Positions 63,711 to 64,000 of a DNA stretch of 64,000 nucleotides are shown here, one piece after another. The translations under genes were made by a program, and so were the position numbers. The stretch comes from Quillaja saponaria. Lineage: Eukaryota > Streptophyta > Magnoliopsida > Fabales > Quillajaceae. Each line of letters starts with the position of its first letter. Positions within the stretch are counted from its first letter, which is position 1. Below the pieces are notes generated by a model. That model had not been told where the DNA came from and made no database searches. It saw only the letters and a list, made by a program, of their open reading frames with translations. The DNA lies in the NCBI GenBank assembly GCA_029379385.1, contig CM055608.1, positions 23,434,350 through 23,498,349 of the forward strand, given 5' to 3'.

Positions 63711-64000
63711 GTCTCCACTAATATATATATATATATATATTTTCTTAACATGAGGAAAAGAACAAAGACTAGAAGCCTAAATTTGCAATTGGATTGGTTT
63801 GTTTATGGAGTTCCCACTTGGATGGACTTAGCTCTGAGGTTCAAACATAAAGATGAGAAGGAAGATATATGAAATAGAGGAGGAATTGTTTTAGGGAGTT
63901 GTTATTTTTAAAAATATTTTGTGAGATAAACAAATTTTTTCATCATGAATCCTATATATATATATGTGAAAGTAAGATGTCGTTTCTTGAAAATAACAAC
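63711..64000 (+). other. MATE3 intron 6 resumed after the hAT insertion
   Basis: After the second GTCTCCAC and a (TA)n run, TTTTCTTAACATGAGGAAAA and the following sequence match intron 6 of MATE1 (from about 30757). The next exon is not reached. Confidence 0.9.

Noticed and set aside
12..64000. CRISPR arrays, bacterial defence or biosynthetic systems
   Set aside because: Regular repeats seen (35-bp and 84-bp) lack unique spacers and lie in transposable elements; all genes are intron-bearing plant genes.

Overview
This is a nuclear plant genome window, almost certainly from a eudicot. Genes are split by many GT-AG introns, the intergenic DNA is AT-rich, and plant transposable elements of several classes are present (Ty1-copia, Ty3-gypsy Tat lineage, hAT, hAT-type MITEs, long-TIR elements). 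I cannot name the species. An F-box SKIP24 homologue lies next to an AGD14 homologue, both on the minus strand. As I recall, this matches a small Arabidopsis chromosome 1 neighbourhood (At1g08710 and At1g08680).

Layout. Positions 1-1.1 kb hold the 3' end and LTR of a decayed Ty1-copia element. A TIR element of about 1.2 kb follows (1.3-2.5 kb). SKIP24 (3869-5043, minus, 4 exons) comes next, then AT-rich DNA with degenerate direct repeats of about 600 bp (5.5-6.9 kb). The ArfGAP gene AGD14 (7383-14413, minus, 12 coding exons) has a one-base frameshift in exon 7 that exon-phase arithmetic exposes. Positions 14.6-18.3 kb are gene-free and hold a copia gag remnant and a 1.3 kb element with very long inverted repeats.

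From about 18.77 kb the window is dominated by a tandem segmental duplication. Unit 1 (about 18771-37368) holds a plastid-type GrpE gene (18599-24091) and two MATE transporters (28353-31362 and 33832-36665). Unit 2 starts at 37369, inside GrpE exon 1, so its GrpE copy lacks start and transit peptide. That copy is a pseudogene: it also has a one-base deletion in exon 2 and an early stop in exon 3, and its intron 1 carries a solo-LTR-like insertion and a 10.3 kb Tat-lineage retrotransposon. A third MATE gene starts at 57351. Its intron 6 holds a 3.9 kb hAT transposon with a perfect 8-bp target duplication, and its last two exons lie beyond the window. If the duplication is complete, a fourth MATE copy should lie a few kb past the end.

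The working genes are unrelated in function: ubiquitin-ligase substrate adaptor (SKIP24), Arf-GTPase regulation in vesicle traffic (AGD14), chloroplast Hsp70 nucleotide exchange (GrpE), and proton-coupled efflux by the three MATE paralogues. The paralogues show mosaic sequence sharing that suggests gene conversion. I saw no convincing tRNA, rRNA, CRISPR array or prokaryote-like system.
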